64,000 nt of DNA from Saprospiraceae bacterium (GTDB lineage: Bacteria; Bacteroidota; Bacteroidia; Chitinophagales; Saprospiraceae): the NCBI GenBank assembly GCA_029251525.1, contig JAQXDE010000066.1, positions 372,001 to 436,000 of the forward strand, given 5' to 3'. The position numbers were made by a program, and so were the translations under genes. Every line of letters begins with the position of its first letter. Position 1 is the stretch's first letter. Positions 53,397 to 62,700 of this stretch are shown piece after piece. A model generated the notes under the pieces. That model saw nothing but the letters and a program-made list of their open reading frames with translations. It did not search any database and was not told where the DNA came from.

Positions 53397-55337
53397 ATGG
53401 GTAAAATTATTGGAATTGACTTAGGAACAACCAACTCATGCGTTGCCGTAATGGAAGGTGGTGAGGCAGTTGTAATCCCTAACGAAGAAGGAAGAAGAAC
53501 AACTCCTTCTGTGGTAGCATTTATGGATAATGGCGAACGTAAAGTTGGCGATCCAGCTAAACGTCAAGCTATCACAAATCCAACTAGAACCATTTCTTCT
53601 GTAAAAAGATTTATGGGTTCTCGTTATTCTGAAGTAAAGGATGAAGCGGAAAGAGCTACATTCAAAGCAACTAAAGGAGATAACGATACGGTAAGAGTTG
53701 ACATCGATGGTCGACTTTACACTCCTCAGGAATTATCTGCTATGATTCTTCAAAAAATGAAAAAAACTGCAGAAGATTTCTTAGGATCAGAAGTAACGGA
53801 GGCAGTTATTACTGTACCTGCGTATTTCAACGATTCGCAACGTCAAGCAACTAAAGAAGCTGGACAAATTGCAGGTCTTGAAGTAAAAAGAATTATCAAT
53901 GAGCCCACTGCTGCGGCATTGGCTTACGGAATGGATAAAAAAGATCAAGACGTAACTATCGCAGTTTACGATTTAGGTGGTGGTACATTTGATGTTTCTG
54001 TTTTGGAATTAGGAGAAGGTGTTTTCGAAGTAAAATCTACGAACGGAGATACTCACTTAGGTGGTGACGATTTCGATAGAGTAATCATTGATTTCTTGGC
54101 GGATACATTCAAAGGGCAAGAAAATATGGATTTGAGAAAAGATCCTATGGCATTGCAACGATTGAAAGATGCTGCTGAAAAAGCAAAAATCGAATTGTCT
54201 GCTTCAACTGAAACGGAAATCAATTTGCCATACATCACAGCTGTTGATGGTGTGCCTAAACACTTGGTTGTAAAAATGACTCGAGCTAAATTTGAGCAAT
54301 TAGCAGATGATTTAGTACAACGAACTTTGAAGCCATGTGCTGAAGCATTGAAAGATGCAGGTATTGACAAAAGCGAAATTGATGAAGTAATTTTGGTAGG
54401 AGGTTCAACTCGTATCCCACGAATTCAAGCTGCAGTAGAAGAGTTTTTTGGAAAAAAACCAAACCGTAGTGTGAATCCAGATGAGGTAGTTGCAGTTGGT
54501 GCATCTATTCAAGGTGGAGTTTTGAGTGGAGATGTAAAAGACGTTTTATTGTTAGATGTTACACCATTATCAATGGGTATCGAAACAATGGGAAATGTGT
54601 TTGATGTAGTAATCGAATCTAACTCAACTATTCCAACCAAGAAGTCAAAAATATACTCAACTGCTGCAGACAATCAACCTTCAGTTGAAATTCACATCCT
54701 TCAAGGAGAGCGACCAATGGCTAGAGACAACCGTCCAGTCGGTCGATTTATCTTAGACGGAATTCCACCAGCACCAAGAGGTGTACCTCAAGTCGAAGTA
54801 ACTTTCGATATGGATGCAAACGGAATCTTGACAGTTTCTGCAAAAGATAAAGGAACTGGAAAAGAGCAAAACATTCGAATCGAGGCGTCAACTGGTTTGT
54901 CGCAAGAAGAGATTGCTAAGATGAAAGCAGAAGCAGAAGCTAATGCTGACACCGATAGAGCAGCTCGAGAATCTGCTGATAAAATCAACGCTGCTGATAG
55001 TTTGATTTTCCAAACGGAAAAACAAATGAAGGAGTTTGGTGAAAAAATTCCAGAGGAGAAAAAAGGTGCTATTGAAGAAGGTGTAGCTAAGTTAAAAGAA
55101 GCACATGCCTCCCAAGACATCGCTGCTATTGACACTGCAATGGAAACATTGAATGCTGCATGGCAAGCTGCTTCGCAAGATATGTATGCTGCTTCGCAAG
55201 AAGGTGCTGCAGGTGCGGAAGGTGCTCCACAAGATGGCCCAACTGCTGATGCAGGTGACGAAGCTGGAGGAAGTGACGATGCTGCTGAAGATGTAGAATA
55301 CGAAGAAGTAGAAGAAGTAGAAGAAGATAAAGGCTAA
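53397..55337 (+). CDS. dnaK: Molecular chaperone DnaK (Hsp70)
   Basis: A 646-residue Hsp70. The N-terminal ATPase domain (about 1-383) starts [16 protein letters not shown] and contains [27 protein letters not shown] and LVGGSTRIP. The linker DVLLLDVTP precedes the peptide-binding domain and the helical lid; the tail is acidic and E/V-rich, ending EEVEEDKG. It binds exposed hydrophobic segments in folding and heat shock. It is monocistronic here: grpE and dnaJ are not adjacent, and a terminator follows. I see no CIRCE element upstream. Codon usage looks richer in preferred codons than neighbours, as for a highly expressed gene. Confidence 0.98.
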   Translation: MGKIIGIDLGTTNSCVAVMEGGEAVVIPNEEGRRTTPSVVAFMDNGERKVGDPAKRQAITNPTRTISSVKRFMGSRYSEVKDEAERATFKATKGDNDTVRVDIDGRLYTPQELSAMILQKMKKTAEDFLGSEVTEAVITVPAYFNDSQRQATKEAGQIAGLEVKRIINEPTAAALAYGMDKKDQDVTIAVYDLGGGTFDVSVLELGEGVFEVKSTNGDTHLGGDDFDRVIIDFLADTFKGQENMDLRKDPMALQRLKDAAEKAKIELSASTETEINLPYITAVDGVPKHLVVKMTRAKFEQLADDLVQRTLKPCAEALKDAGIDKSEIDEVILVGGSTRIPRIQAAVEEFFGKKPNRSVNPDEVVAVGASIQGGVLSGDVKDVLLLDVTPLSMGIETMGNVFDVVIESNSTIPTKKSKIYSTAADNQPSVEIHILQGERPMARDNRPVGRFILDGIPPAPRGVPQVEVTFDMDANGILTVSAKDKGTGKEQNIRIEASTGLSQEEIAKMKAEAEANADTDRAARESADKINAADSLIFQTEKQMKEFGEKIPEEKKGAIEEGVAKLKEAHASQDIAAIDTAMETLNAAWQAASQDMYAASQEGAAGAEGAPQDGPTADAGDEAGGSDDAAEDVEYEEVEEVEEDKG

Positions 55338-55368
55338 AATACCGAATGTTTTTTAGTGAGAAAAAATT

Positions 55369-55402
55369 ACCGTTTCTGGAGAAATCTAGAGACGGTTTTT
55401 TT
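55369..55402 (+). terminator. dnaK terminator
   Basis: ACCGTTTCT/AGAGACGGT stem with one wobble and a 7-to-8-nt loop, followed by eight T. Its 5' part closely matches the terminator at 59525-59560. Confidence 0.85.
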
Positions 55403-55433
55403 TATTGAATAAACTGAATATTATCTTACAATT

Positions 55434-55907
55434 TTGTTTCAAAATTCTTCTTTATTAGAATTAAGTCCTAGATTTATAAAAAAGAAACCTTTGGTTGTAA
55501 GAATTTTACATATTAGCCTATCATTTTTATTATTTTTTAGCACAACTGGGCTAGAGATTAATTCCCATTTTTGTTCTGGTAATTATAAATATAGTGCTGT
55601 TTTTGTACAACCCAAAAACTGCTGTGCAAAGGTACAAGGTCACTTTCCTTCAGAAGATTCATGCCAAGATGAAGTTAACCAAACTCCATGTTGTCAGAAC
55701 AAAGTGAGTTTCTTCAAATCCAATCTGAATCAAAATTATTCGGAAACTACAACTCAAGAAGTAACTTTCCCAACTTTTAATATATCTCCAAGTATCACTT
55801 CTTTGTTTGGACAAAATAATCAATATCTGGACATTGATTATTTTAACTACAAGCCACCACTAATAAGACAGGACTTTCCTTCTTTATTTCAAATCTTTCG
55901 CTGTTAG
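55434..55907 (+). CDS. HYC_CC_PP family protein
   Basis: A small secreted or membrane-anchored protein of the Bacteroidota HYC_CC_PP group. It has one hydrophobic segment (about 25-41), then SHFCSG (the HYC position, with F for Y), NCCAK, TPCCQNK and the C-terminal PPLIRQDFPSLFQIF (the PP motif). There is no ATG in the frame: the only possible starts are TTG at 55434 (157 residues) or TTG at 55491 (138 residues). The latter gives the N-terminus usual in the family. The cysteine pairs suggest metal or copper binding, in keeping with the downstream genes. It begins the run of metal-related genes just after the dnaK terminator. Confidence 0.75.
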   Translation: MFQNSSLLELSPRFIKKKPLVVRILHISLSFLLFFSTTGLEINSHFCSGNYKYSAVFVQPKNCCAKVQGHFPSEDSCQDEVNQTPCCQNKVSFFKSNLNQNYSETTTQEVTFPTFNISPSITSLFGQNNQYLDIDYFNYKPPLIRQDFPSLFQIFRC

Positions 55908-56026
55908 TTTTCTATTCATAGCTTTTGACGTCCTGTCAAGAGATTTTTCTTTTATCCTTTTTTATAAATAATAGGAGTTCAGTAAGAACTTCTTATTCTT
56001 TGATTTTATTAAAATTTATTTTTGAT

Positions 56027-56287
56027 ATGAAAAATGTATTTCAATCATTTGGTGTAACGCTATTGATCATAGTTAGCCTATTTTTAGTTTCCTGTGGTGG
56101 ACTGACACCTCTAAAAAATACTTCCACTTCTTCCGAACCTCATGGAACAACTGCTGAATTTACTTCTGCATATGTCTGTCCAATGCATTGCAAAGATAGC
56201 GGAAGCGATGCAGCAGGAACCTGCCCTGTTTGTGGAATGGATTATGTGAAATCCGAAGAACATACCAAGGATGGACACAAGCATTAA
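56027..56287 (+). CDS. Heavy-metal-binding-domain lipoprotein
   Basis: From ATG 56027 the protein has 86 residues. A longer frame from 55925 adds 34 residues before a clear signal peptide and is rejected. The signal ends at lipobox LVSC (Cys 23). The mature part contains YVCPMHC and GTCPVCGMDYV, the paired cysteine/methionine motif of the heavy-metal-binding domain seen in copper efflux proteins, and ends with a histidine-rich HTKDGHKH. It probably binds copper ions in the periplasm or at a membrane surface and may pass them to the adjacent MbnP-like protein. Confidence 0.85.
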   Translation: MKNVFQSFGVTLLIIVSLFLVSCGGLTPLKNTSTSSEPHGTTAEFTSAYVCPMHCKDSGSDAAGTCPVCGMDYVKSEEHTKDGHKH

Positions 56288-56357
56288 TTATGAACAAAAA
56301 CTTAAGCATTTAAAAAACTCAAGTTTTATATTTCCTTAAACTTAAAAATTATTTAAT

Positions 56358-57320
56358 ATGAAAAATTTATTTACACTTCTCGCATTATGTTTTACTATCG
56401 GGTTATTTGCCCAAAATGATGTTACCGTAAAAATCAATCACAAATTCGGAACAGATGACTTCGCTATGAATTCAGAAGTTACCTGTTATGATAATTATGA
56501 CTTAAAAGTTACTCGACTTGAATATTATTTAAACAATTTTATTATCACTCATGATGGCGGTCAAGAAACAGAGACAACTGCACATTTTTTAATTAACTCA
56601 AATAGTGTGTCAGAATTAAATCTTGGGTCTCATGATATTACTTCGGTAGAAAATATTACTTTTTCTGTAGGAGTTCATCCAGATAGAAATCATTTGGATC
56701 CTTCTATTTACACTTCAACTCATCCACTTGCTCCAAAAAATCCTTCAATGCATTGGGGATGGACTGCAGGATATCGTTTTATTGCTTTGGAAGGAAAAGC
56801 TGGAGCAAATGTGAATACGACTTATGAAGTTCATGCATTAGGTGATCCAAACTATAAAACTGTTTCGATGCCAATTGAAGGTAATTTGGATGGAACTAAT
56901 TTGACAATTAGTATGGATGCCGATTACTTAGGAATGTTCAAAGATATAAATGTTTCAAATGGAGTGATCACTCATGGGGAAATAGGGGAGTCAATCCTAC
57001 TTTTAAATAATTTTGAAACAGAAGTTTTCTTTCCAGAAGGTGAAGTTCCAGTTGCAACGATTGATCCAGCATTTGATGGGAAATTTCAAATTCAACCAAA
57101 TCCTTCTTTTGACAAAATGACTAACGTTGTCTTGAATCTGCCAACAGAAGGTAATTATCAATTGACTTTGACTGATGTAACTGGCCGAGTTATCCAAACT
57201 CAAACTGTATCATCGTATGAGCAGACTATTCAAATGAAAAGTAACTACTCAGGTGTCTTCTTTATCCATTTATGGAAAGATGGATCACCAGTTGCATTTG
57301 AAAAATGGATAGCTGAATAA
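56358..57320 (+). CDS. MbnP-like copper-associated protein with T9SS type A sorting domain
   Basis: A 320-residue secreted protein. A signal peptide ends near residue 19 (LFAQ). The MbnP-like domain (about 21-225) has LEYYLNNFIITHDG, FSVGVHPDRNHLDP, and the highly conserved HPLAPKNPSMHWGWTAGYRF (about 122-141; H132, W133, W135). In the characterised methanotroph MbnP a tryptophan is converted to kynurenine by the di-heme partner MbnH and takes part in copper binding. Residues about 245-320 form a T9SS type A sorting domain, so this member is exported through the outer membrane, unlike the periplasmic methanotroph form. The two di-heme genes follow immediately. Confidence 0.85.
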   Translation: MKNLFTLLALCFTIGLFAQNDVTVKINHKFGTDDFAMNSEVTCYDNYDLKVTRLEYYLNNFIITHDGGQETETTAHFLINSNSVSELNLGSHDITSVENITFSVGVHPDRNHLDPSIYTSTHPLAPKNPSMHWGWTAGYRFIALEGKAGANVNTTYEVHALGDPNYKTVSMPIEGNLDGTNLTISMDADYLGMFKDINVSNGVITHGEIGESILLLNNFETEVFFPEGEVPVATIDPAFDGKFQIQPNPSFDKMTNVVLNLPTEGNYQLTLTDVTGRVIQTQTVSSYEQTIQMKSNYSGVFFIHLWKDGSPVAFEKWIAE

Positions 57321-57381
57321 TTTAAAGGTGTTGTTTTAGGGCAGTTCGAATTTTATTTCGACTGTCCAAATTTTATTTTTT

Positions 57382-58404
57382 ATGAAAAAAATTATAATCA
57401 TATTCATTTCCTGTTTCGTCTTTTTGATGGCTTGTCAAAAAGAAGAGATTCCTGTTGTTTCAACTGAGGAAAAGATATTAGTTATTCCTGATGGATTTCC
57501 AGAACCTAGCTTTCCTATGGATAATGAGTTCACGAAAGCTCGATGGGAACTAGGAAAAAAATTATTTTTCGATCCTGTACTATCAAGAGATAGTTCTATT
57601 TCTTGTGCCTCTTGTCATTTTTCGGAAAAAGCATTTAGTGATACTGTTGCATTTAGTTTAGGTATTGACCAAGCTATCGGTACTCGTAATGCACCTACCT
57701 TATCTAACCTAGCTTATCATCCTTACTTCACTCGGGAGGGTGGAATTCCGACATTGGAAATGCAAATTCTTGTACCCATTCAGGAGCACAATGAGTTTGA
57801 TTTTAACATTGTTTTGATTGTTGAGAAATTACAAAAAGATTCAACGTATCAACAAATGAGTAGAGTTGCTTACGATCGAGGAGAAATGGATGCTTTCGTA
57901 TTGACTAGAGCCATCTCGACTTTTGAAAGAAGTTTGTTAAGTGGGAACAGTCGGTATGATGAGTATTTTTTCCAAAATAAAAACAATGTATTGACGGAAG
58001 CTGAACTTCGAGGGATGGATTTATTTTTTGGAGAAAAAACAGGTTGTAGTAATTGCCACAATGATTTTAACTTCACTAATTATGCCTTTGAAAATAATGG
58101 ACTTTATGAAAATTATGTTGATCCTGGAAGATTTAGATTGACAGGACAAGAAAGCGATAGAGCAAAATTTAAAGTTCCGACTTTGCGAAATGTCGAATTG
58201 ACGGCTCCATACATGCATGATGGTTCAATGGAAATATTAGAAGAAATAATTTTGCATTATGAATCAGGAGGAAAAGATTATCCTAATAAAAGTGGTTTGA
58301 TTGAGCCTTTTACTTTGACTGAAACAGAGAGAAATGAACTTGTTTTATTTTTAAAAACACTCACAGATGAGTCTTTTATCAATAATCCCTTATTTAAGAA
58401 TTAA
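57382..58404 (+). CDS. Di-heme cytochrome c peroxidase/MauG-family lipoprotein, MbnH-like (1)
   Basis: A 340-residue protein. The signal ends at lipobox LMAC (Cys 18) followed by QKEE, which resembles the K-(D/E)2 surface-export signal of Bacteroidota lipoproteins. Two heme c sites: CASCH at 75-79 and CSNCH at about 218-222. MHDGS near the C-terminus is typical of the MauG/CcpA superfamily. It may reduce peroxide or, like MbnH and MauG, oxidise a partner protein; the adjacent MbnP-like gene supports the second option. The next paralogue starts 11 nt after its stop codon, so the two are co-transcribed. Confidence 0.88.
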   Translation: MKKIIIIFISCFVFLMACQKEEIPVVSTEEKILVIPDGFPEPSFPMDNEFTKARWELGKKLFFDPVLSRDSSISCASCHFSEKAFSDTVAFSLGIDQAIGTRNAPTLSNLAYHPYFTREGGIPTLEMQILVPIQEHNEFDFNIVLIVEKLQKDSTYQQMSRVAYDRGEMDAFVLTRAISTFERSLLSGNSRYDEYFFQNKNNVLTEAELRGMDLFFGEKTGCSNCHNDFNFTNYAFENNGLYENYVDPGRFRLTGQESDRAKFKVPTLRNVELTAPYMHDGSMEILEEIILHYESGGKDYPNKSGLIEPFTLTETERNELVLFLKTLTDESFINNPLFKN

Positions 58405-58415
58405 ATTTTATAACA

Positions 58416-59507
58416 ATGAAATTACATAAAATATTTTTAGTGTTTTTTACCATGGCTTTGATAATGGTTGCTTGTAAAAAGGATGATGGGACGGTTGATA
58501 ATCCTGTTGTAAAAGATGAAACACCTTACACGCTGGAATATGGTAATTTTCCTCCTCCAAGCTTACCTTCGGATAATGTTTTAACGGTTCAAGGAGTACA
58601 TTTAGGGAAGATGCTTTTTTATGATAAATTATTGTCTGAAGGAGAAACACAAGCTTGCGCTGATTGCCATCGACAACCTGATGGATTTTCCGATACGTTG
58701 AAGTTTTCCTTAGGAGTGGAAGAGTTACCAGGGAAACGTCAAGCAATGCCAATCTTCAATATGGCTTGGCATACCAACCAATTTTTCTGGGATGGTCGTG
58801 CAAATTTATTACGTGATCAATCATTGCTTCCAATTCAAGATGAATTGGAAATGAATGAAACTTTAGAAGATGTAATAACTAAATTAAGTGCCGAGCAAAC
58901 TTACCGAGATCAATTTACTCGTGCCTTTGGTTCTGAAGAAATTACTTCCGAAAAGATTTCATTGGCAATGGAACAATTCATGCTTTCTATCATTTCTAAT
59001 GATTCTAAATATGATAAATCTTTAGCAGGAAGTGTGCAATTGACTGAAAGTGAAGAGCGGGGAAGAGTATTGTTTTTTCAGGAGTACAACCCATTTTTTC
59101 CAGATGACTCTGGAGCAGATTGTGCACATTGCCATGGCGGAGATAATTTTGAAAATGATCTTTACATGAATAATGGATTGGATACTGATGCGGAGTTTTT
59201 AGATATGGGAAGGGAAAATGTTACCATGGATGCTACAGATCGAGCAAAGTTTAAAGTACCGACTTTGCGAAATATTGCAATAACTCCGCCATATATGCAT
59301 GATGGTCGTTTTCAAACTCTAGAAGAAGTTGTCAATCATTATAATGAAGGAATTAAAGAATCTTCAACAGCTGATCAAACGGTTTTGAACACAAAAGACA
59401 CCGGGTTATTTTTGACGGAGCAAGACAAAGAGGATTTAGTTAATTTTTTAAAAACGTTGACGGATCAGACTTTAATAAATAATGAAGAATACAAGTCTCC
59501 GTTTTAA
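58416..59507 (+). CDS. Di-heme cytochrome c peroxidase/MauG-family lipoprotein, MbnH-like (2)
   Basis: A 363-residue paralogue of the preceding protein. Lipobox MVAC (Cys 20) is followed by KKDDG, again a K-(D/E)2 pattern. Heme motifs are CADCH (about 80) and CAHCH (about 235). Compared with the first copy it carries an extra segment SGADCAHCHGGDNFENDLYMNNG and a longer C-terminal insertion before LTEQDKEDLVNFLKTLTD. Two tandem copies suggest either different partner residues or a heterodimer. It is last in the operon, followed by a terminator. Confidence 0.88.
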   Translation: MKLHKIFLVFFTMALIMVACKKDDGTVDNPVVKDETPYTLEYGNFPPPSLPSDNVLTVQGVHLGKMLFYDKLLSEGETQACADCHRQPDGFSDTLKFSLGVEELPGKRQAMPIFNMAWHTNQFFWDGRANLLRDQSLLPIQDELEMNETLEDVITKLSAEQTYRDQFTRAFGSEEITSEKISLAMEQFMLSIISNDSKYDKSLAGSVQLTESEERGRVLFFQEYNPFFPDDSGADCAHCHGGDNFENDLYMNNGLDTDAEFLDMGRENVTMDATDRAKFKVPTLRNIAITPPYMHDGRFQTLEEVVNHYNEGIKESSTADQTVLNTKDTGLFLTEQDKEDLVNFLKTLTDQTLINNEEYKSPF

Positions 59508-59524
59508 TTTTATGATTAATTAGA

Positions 59525-59560
59525 AAAAACCGTTTCTGAAGAAATTCAAAAGCGGTTTTT
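59525..59560 (+). terminator. Terminator of the MbnP/di-heme operon
   Basis: AAAACCG...CGGTTTT stem with an internal partly paired arm, followed by T-run. The segment ACCGTTTCTGAAGAAAT differs by one base from the same part of the dnaK terminator 4.16 kb upstream. Confidence 0.8.
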
Positions 59561-59712
59561 ATGTTTTTGCAACTAAATTTAAAAACACCAGTCATTAAAA
59601 TTGTCCAATTATTTCCCAAACACACCTTTTCCTTTTTTCCATTAAAAAAAATACCATTTATTCTCTAATATTTATTAGCTTCAAACTTGATTTTGAAACC
59701 AAAAAAAATACT

Positions 59713-62700
59713 ATGCGAAACCATTTAATTTTACTTTTTTTATTTATTTCTCTAACCTTTTTTGCCCAAGATTCACCTAACTGGTTGCGACATGCATCTA
59801 TCTCTCCAGATGGAACTCAAATCGTATTCACCTACAAAGGTGATTTGTACAAAGTTGCATCGGGAGGAGGAGATGCCACTCAATTAACTTACCACGATGC
59901 TCACGATTACAAAGCTGTTTGGAGCAAAGACGGATCTAAGATTGCTTTTGCATCAGACCGATATGGAAATTTCGATATTTTCGTAATGGAGGCAAAAGGT
60001 GGAGCTGCTAAACGATTAACATTTCACTCTAATAGTGAAATGCCATATTCCTTTTCTCATGACAATAAAAGTTTAATTTTTGGAGCCTTGCGTCAAGACA
60101 ATGTAAAGCATCGACAGCATCCTCATCGATCTCAATCAGAATTATATTCAGTTTCTGTTGAAGGTGGGAGAGTGAATCAATTACTAACATTTCCAGCTGA
60201 AGATGTAGCAGTATCAAAGGATGGCGGAATGTTAATTTATATGGATAAAAAAGGTGGAGAAAATGAATGGAGAAAACATCATACTTCTGCAATCACCAGA
60301 GATATTTGGACTTACGATGTAAAAACCAAAGCACATAAAATGATTACGACTTCTACAGCCGAAGATCGTTCTCCAGTATTAAGTTCAGATGAAAAAAGTA
60401 TGTACTTTTTGAGTGAAAGAAGTGGTACTTATAATGTCCACAAAATGTCAATTTCTAATCCAAGTCAAACATCTCAACTGACTAATTTCAAATTACACCC
60501 AGTTCGATTTTTGAGTATGGGAAATGGTGTATTAAGTTTTGGATTTGATGGAGAATTATACACAATGAAGGAAGGCGAAAAACCGAAAAAGGTTAATGTC
60601 AATATCATCACTCAAGACAAAAACAACAACGATAAATTTATTTCTATTAATGGCGGAGTCAACGAAATGTCGATTTCCCCAAATGGAAAAGAAATTGCGT
60701 TTATTTCTAGAGGTGAAGTGTTTGTTACGTCAGTAGGAGAATCTTTTACTAAGCGATTAACCAATACTGCTACAGCTGAGCGATTTGTTTCGTGGGGTCC
60801 AGAAGGGAAATCAGTAATTTATAGTGGAGAGCGAAATGGTAAATGGAGTGTTTATAAAACGGAGAAAGTTCGAAAGGAAGAACCATTTTTCTATGCCTCA
60901 ACATTAATCCAGGAATCTCCAGTTCTTGAAAATGGAAAGGATAATTATTTAGCAGAATATTCACCTGATGGAAAGAAATTGGCATACATCGAAGATCGTC
61001 GGACGCTGAAAATAATGGATGTAGCAACTAAGGAAGAAGTCACCCTTTTGACACCGGAAGATTTATTTCACATGCGAGATGGTGATCAATATTTCACTTG
61101 GAGCCCTGACTCTAGATGGTTGTTGGTCGATTGGGGATTGTCCTTGAATAACACAGATGTTTTATTGATGGCGGCAGATGGTTCGAAACGAATAAATTTA
61201 AACGAAAGTGGTTATTATGATTCATCTCCAAAATGGGTGAATGGTGGAAAACAAATGCTTTGGTTCAGTAATAGAAATGGTTTAAAATCATACGCTACAA
61301 GTGGTCGATCAGAAAATGATGTGTATAGTATGTTTTTTACTCAGGAGGCTTGGGATAAATTTAATCTAAGCGACGAAGATTTTACACTAATGAAAGCTAT
61401 CGAAGAGGCGGAGAAAAAGGCAAAAGAAGACAAAGAGAAAAAAGAGAAGAAGGATAAAGAAAAAGAGGGTGACAAAGACAAGAAGAAAAAAGAAAAAAAG
61501 AAAAACGGAAAGAAGAAGGACGACAAAAGTAAAGATGATAAAAAGGACAAAAAAGAAGAAGACAAAGACAAAGTTAAACCCTTGACTTTTGACTGGGATA
61601 AAATGAAAGATCAAAGGAGTCGTTTAACAATTCATTCTTCTCGATTAGGTGATGCAGTTCTTTCAAAAGATGGTAGTAAATTATATTATTTATCAAGATT
61701 TGAAGGTAAGATGAATTTGTGGAGTACAGATTTACGAACAAAGGAAACGAAAATGGCGATGAAACTCGGAGCTAATTTCGGAAGCCTTCAATGGGATAAG
61801 GATATGGAAAATCTCTACCTGTTGAGTGGAGGAAGAATTTCCAAAATTGATCCAAAAGCTGGAAAAAATAAAGGCGTTAAAATCAAAGGTGAAATGGAAT
61901 TCGATTCTAATGCAGAAAGAGAAGCCATGTTTAATCATGTTTGGATTAGAACTAATGCGATTTTCTATCATCCAGATTTTCATGGAATTAATTGGAATCA
62001 AATGAAAACGGAATACGAAAAATATTTGCCACACATTGGAAACTCTTACGAATTGACAGAGATGCTTTCTGAAATGTTAGGAGAATTAAATGTCTCTCAC
62101 GCAGGCGCAGGTTACCGAGGGGGAAGTATGTCAAACAAAGACGCAACAGCTTCACTTGGGATTTTTATGAATTATGACCATACCGGAAATGGAATACTGA
62201 TTGATGAAATTATTAATGGAGGTCCATTAGATAAATCAAAAATGAGTGTTAAAGCTGGTATGATTATCGAAAAAATTGATGGTGAAACAGTTGAATCCAA
62301 TCAAGATGTGGCTAAATATCTAAATCGGAAAGCTAATAAATTTACACTACTTGAAGTTTCTGATCCTACTACTCAAAAGAGAGAAATGATTACAATTAAG
62401 CCAATTTCTCTTGGAGCTGAAAATCAGTTGCTATATAAAAGATGGGTAAAACAAAATGAAAAAGAGGTTCATGAAAAAAGTAATGGAACTTTAGGTTATG
62501 TTCATATTCCAGGTATGGGAGATGGACCCTATAGAGATATATATCAAGAAATGATGGGTAAATATTTTGACCGGAAAGGAATGATTGTGGATACTCGATT
62601 TAATGGCGGTGGAGATTTAGTAGCTGACTTGGCGATGTTCTTTACTGGTGTTCCATTTATTAGTTATGAAACAGAGGCTAAGGTTGTGGGAGGAGAACCA

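Noticed and set aside
61341-61614. Two minus-strand hydrophobic frames rich in Ser, Phe and Leu inside the Tricorn-like gene
   Set aside because: They are antisense images of the K/E/D-rich linker codons.
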